DNA from: DASRDU01 sp035560235
Lineage (GTDB): Bacteria; Acidobacteriota; Blastocatellia; RBC074
DNA: 64,000 nt
Direction of reading: 5' to 3'
Assembly (NCBI GenBank): GCA_035560235.1
Contig: DATMAG010000049.1
Coordinates: forward strand, 1 to 64,000
Numbering within the stretch: position 1 is the first letter of the stretch; each line of letters begins with the position of its first letter. A program made the position numbers and the translations under genes. Of the stretch, positions 62,225 through 64,000 are shown in pieces. Under the pieces are notes generated by a model that was given only the letters and a program-made list of their open reading frames with translations, was not told the origin of the DNA and ran no database searches.

Positions 62225-63814
62225 TTACAGATTGTCTTTTGTCAGCACATTATCCACCAGCCGCCAGATGCCTCTGGTGTTTTCGTTGCGCAATTCAACG
62301 GGCAACGCTTCCGGCGGGAAGTTCTGATACGACACCGGACGCGCGAAGCGTTTGATGGCATACGTGCCGACCGAAGTCGAACGCGCATCGGTCGTCGCCG
62401 GATACGGGCCGCCGTGCGTCATTGCGGGACAGACTTCAACGCCGGTCGGAAAGCCGTTGAAAACGAGCCGCCCGGCTTTGGTTTCGAGAATTGAAACCAG
62501 CCCGGCGTACTGCTGCAAATCTTCGGGCGTGGCGTGAATCGTTGCAGTCAGTGAACCGTGCAGGCTGCGGGCGATTTCTTCAAGCTGCTCGCGCGTGCCG
62601 CAACTGACGACGAGCGTTGACGGGCCGAAGACTTCTTCACTGAGTTGCGGACTGGCCAGAAACGTGGCGGCATCGGTCGCAAAGACTGTGGCCTGCGATT
62701 GTGTCTTTGCAGGTTCGGGCGCAGTTTGTGCGCGCTGTGTCGCTACGCCTGAAGTTTCAGCAAAGCGGCTGACGCCTGATTCATAACTTTGCAGAATGCC
62801 CGGATGCAGCATCGTGGTCGGCGGCACTGCGGCAAACAGATTGTTGAGCCTGCCGATCAGTTGATCCATTCCGGCATCGGCCATTCCAAAGACCAGGCCG
62901 GGACAGGTGCAGAACTGACCTGCGCCGAGCGTGACTGAATTTTTCAGCCCTTCGGCAAAGGCTTCGCCACGCGACTGCAACGCGCCAGGCAGCACGAAGA
63001 CAGGATTGACGCTGCCCATTTCAGCGTAAACCGGAATCGGTTCAGGCCGCGCCGCCGCCGCATCGAACAAAGCCCGCCCGCCGCGCAGCGAACCGGTAAA
63101 GCCGACCGCCCTGATGGCCGGATGTTTGACGAGCGTCTGCCCGACTTCGACGCTGCCGCCGTGAACCATTGAAAAAACGCCTTCGGGCATGCCGGTTTCA
63201 TTCGCCGCTTTAATGACAGCGCGGGCGACCATTTCAGAAGTGCCGGGATGCGCGGGATGCGCCTTGACAACGACCGGGCATCCGGCAGCGAGCGCCGAAG
63301 CGGTGTCGCCGCCCGCGACTGAATAGGCAAAGGGAAAATTGCTCGCGCCAAAGACCGCGACCGGGCCAAGCGCAATCAGCATGCGCCGCAGATCGGGTTT
63401 CGGCAGCGGCTGACGATCAGCAATGGCGCGGTCAATCGTCGCTTCGACCCACGAACCTTCGCGGATTTCCGCCGCAAACAGACGCAACTGATTCATCGTG
63501 CGCCCGCGTTCGCCAGTCAGCCGGTCATAAGGCAGGCCGGTTTCAGCCTGGGCGCGATGAATCAGTTCATCGCCCTGCGCGAGCAGTTCATCCGCGATAG
63601 ATTCAAGAAACGCGGCGCGCTCGTCGCTGCTCAGGCGACGGTAAGCATCGAACGCCTGAGCGGCGAGTTCGCAGGCGCGATTGATTTCGTCAGTCGTCGC
63701 TTCGTGAAAGACGGGGTCAAGTGACCGGCCAGCCGCCGGATCAAAAGCCTGAAAGGTTTGAGAACCTGATGATGAAGTTGAATTGCCGATGATCTGTTTG
63801 CCGTGTAGTTCCAT
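62225..63814 (-). CDS. Aldehyde dehydrogenase, alpha-ketoglutaric semialdehyde type
   Basis: This 529-residue protein matches the NADP-dependent aldehyde dehydrogenase group that includes 2-oxoglutarate semialdehyde dehydrogenase (EC 1.2.1.26): GPVAVFGASNFPFAYSVAGG, FTGSLRGGRALFD, the Glu in YAEMGSVNPVF and the Cys nucleophile in GAGQFCTCPGLVF. The length fits. Such enzymes finish pentose, glucarate or hydroxyproline catabolism to 2-oxoglutarate. The partial gene at the right edge would be the next enzyme of the pathway. It is cytoplasmic. Confidence 0.9.
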   Translation of the reverse strand: MELHGKQIIGNSTSSSGSQTFQAFDPAAGRSLDPVFHEATTDEINRACELAAQAFDAYRRLSSDERAAFLESIADELLAQGDELIHRAQAETGLPYDRLTGERGRTMNQLRLFAAEIREGSWVEATIDRAIADRQPLPKPDLRRMLIALGPVAVFGASNFPFAYSVAGGDTASALAAGCPVVVKAHPAHPGTSEMVARAVIKAANETGMPEGVFSMVHGGSVEVGQTLVKHPAIRAVGFTGSLRGGRALFDAAAARPEPIPVYAEMGSVNPVFVLPGALQSRGEAFAEGLKNSVTLGAGQFCTCPGLVFGMADAGMDQLIGRLNNLFAAVPPTTMLHPGILQSYESGVSRFAETSGVATQRAQTAPEPAKTQSQATVFATDAATFLASPQLSEEVFGPSTLVVSCGTREQLEEIARSLHGSLTATIHATPEDLQQYAGLVSILETKAGRLVFNGFPTGVEVCPAMTHGGPYPATTDARSTSVGTYAIKRFARPVSYQNFPPEALPVELRNENTRGIWRLVDNVLTKDNL

Positions 63815-63820
63815 AGTGAT

Positions 63821-63914
63821 TGTCAGTTGTCCGTGGTCAGTTGTCAGTTGTTATCTGTGATGATGAAAAGTCTGAAAACAAATTACAACCGACCACCGAC
63901 AACTGACAACAACT
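63821..63914. repeat. Hairpin of GTCAGTTGT words near the right edge
   Basis: Left arm TGTCAGTTGTCCGTGGTCAG and beyond (63821-63852) pairs with a complementary region (63885-63914). The arms themselves contain tandem copies of CAGTTGT-type units. It fills the gap between the aldehyde dehydrogenase and the partial gene, whose stop codon it reaches. Confidence 0.65.
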
Positions 63915-64000
63915 ACCAGGCAATCTTTGGCGGGAAAAATTCAGCCACCAGTTCCTGATAGAACGGCCTCAATTCCTCAACATTCGGCTGCACAACTGAC
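63913..64000 (-). CDS. C-terminus of an unidentified protein
   Basis: The minus-strand frame ends at 63913 and is open to the window edge, giving about 28 residues ending AEFFPPKIAW. No domain motif is visible in this short tail, so it is left unnamed. Its gene lies upstream of the aldehyde dehydrogenase on the same strand and probably encodes another step of the same pathway. A dihydrodipicolinate-synthase-like or other sugar-acid enzyme is possible, but that rests on context only. Confidence 0.45.
   Translation of the reverse strand, partial: SVVQPNVEELRPFYQELVAEFFPPKIAW

Overview
The window is about 58-60% G+C and is densely coded on both strands. It looks like a chromosomal segment of an Acidobacteriota-type bacterium, possibly class Blastocatellia. 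This placement is inferred from gene content: a planctomycete-type cytochrome (DUF1549/DUF1553) plus DUF1501 pair, a MoxR/DUF58/BatA/DUF4159/DUF4175 cluster, a Pkn-type Ser/Thr kinase, a bacterial GlnRS, Tat-exported sugar oxidoreductases and isomerases, and PilN/PilO-type pilus proteins. No rRNA or tRNA gene, CRISPR array or prophage was seen.

Layout. 1-2.4 kb: ThuA-like and TIM-barrel sugar-metabolism genes on the minus strand. 2.7-11 kb: a thioesterase, a large membrane VWA/GATase-fold protein, a lipoprotein with a C13-caspase-like fold whose catalytic Cys appears to be replaced, a retropepsin-like/DUF5678 pair, a TPR/peptidase-MA protein and a VapBC-like toxin-antitoxin pair. 11-22.8 kb: a plus-strand run encoding DUF4159, MoxR, a zinc-ribbon Ser/Thr kinase, DUF58, a GNAT acetyltransferase, an IS200/RAYT-like transposase framed by mirror-image REP-like units, a BatA-like VWA protein and a Q-rich DUF4175 protein. 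23-28.3 kb: rpiB, an alaC-like aminotransferase, hpt, a TPR-TonB protein, ndk and a GNAT gene. 28.4-32.7 kb: the DUF1549/DUF1553 cytochrome and DUF1501 pair, separated by three tandem hairpins. 32.7-45.2 kb: mostly housekeeping (membrane glycosyltransferase, rhodanese lipoprotein, M49-like metallopeptidase, proS, rnr, aminotransferase, coaD, rsmD, galE). 45.4-49.2 kb: a 42-codon Lys/Ala/Thr-rich histone-like gene with its own promoter and terminator, then a minus-strand pilN-pilO-TIG protein-pseudopilin operon. 49.5-64 kb: recJ, an OmpA-family protein with Ig-like domains, a class C beta-lactamase-type hydrolase, a TIM-barrel isomerase, OsmC, dtd, glnS, a Gfo/Idh oxidoreductase, a PIG-L deacetylase, a ketoglutarate-semialdehyde-type aldehyde dehydrogenase and the tail of one more gene.

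The MoxR, DUF58, BatA and DUF4175 proteins probably form one ATPase/VWA membrane assembly. A kinase gene overlaps moxR by four bases, so phosphorylation may regulate the assembly. The upstream VWA/GATase protein and caspase-like lipoprotein may belong to the same process.

The most unusual non-coding content is in the gaps between genes. Many hold long hairpins built from short recurring words (for example 7-bp units based on GATTGCA or GTGGTCA). One gap holds nested 41-bp and 32-bp perfect inverted repeats. One minus-strand terminator ends with a sequence nearly identical to the 3' tail of 16S rRNA.
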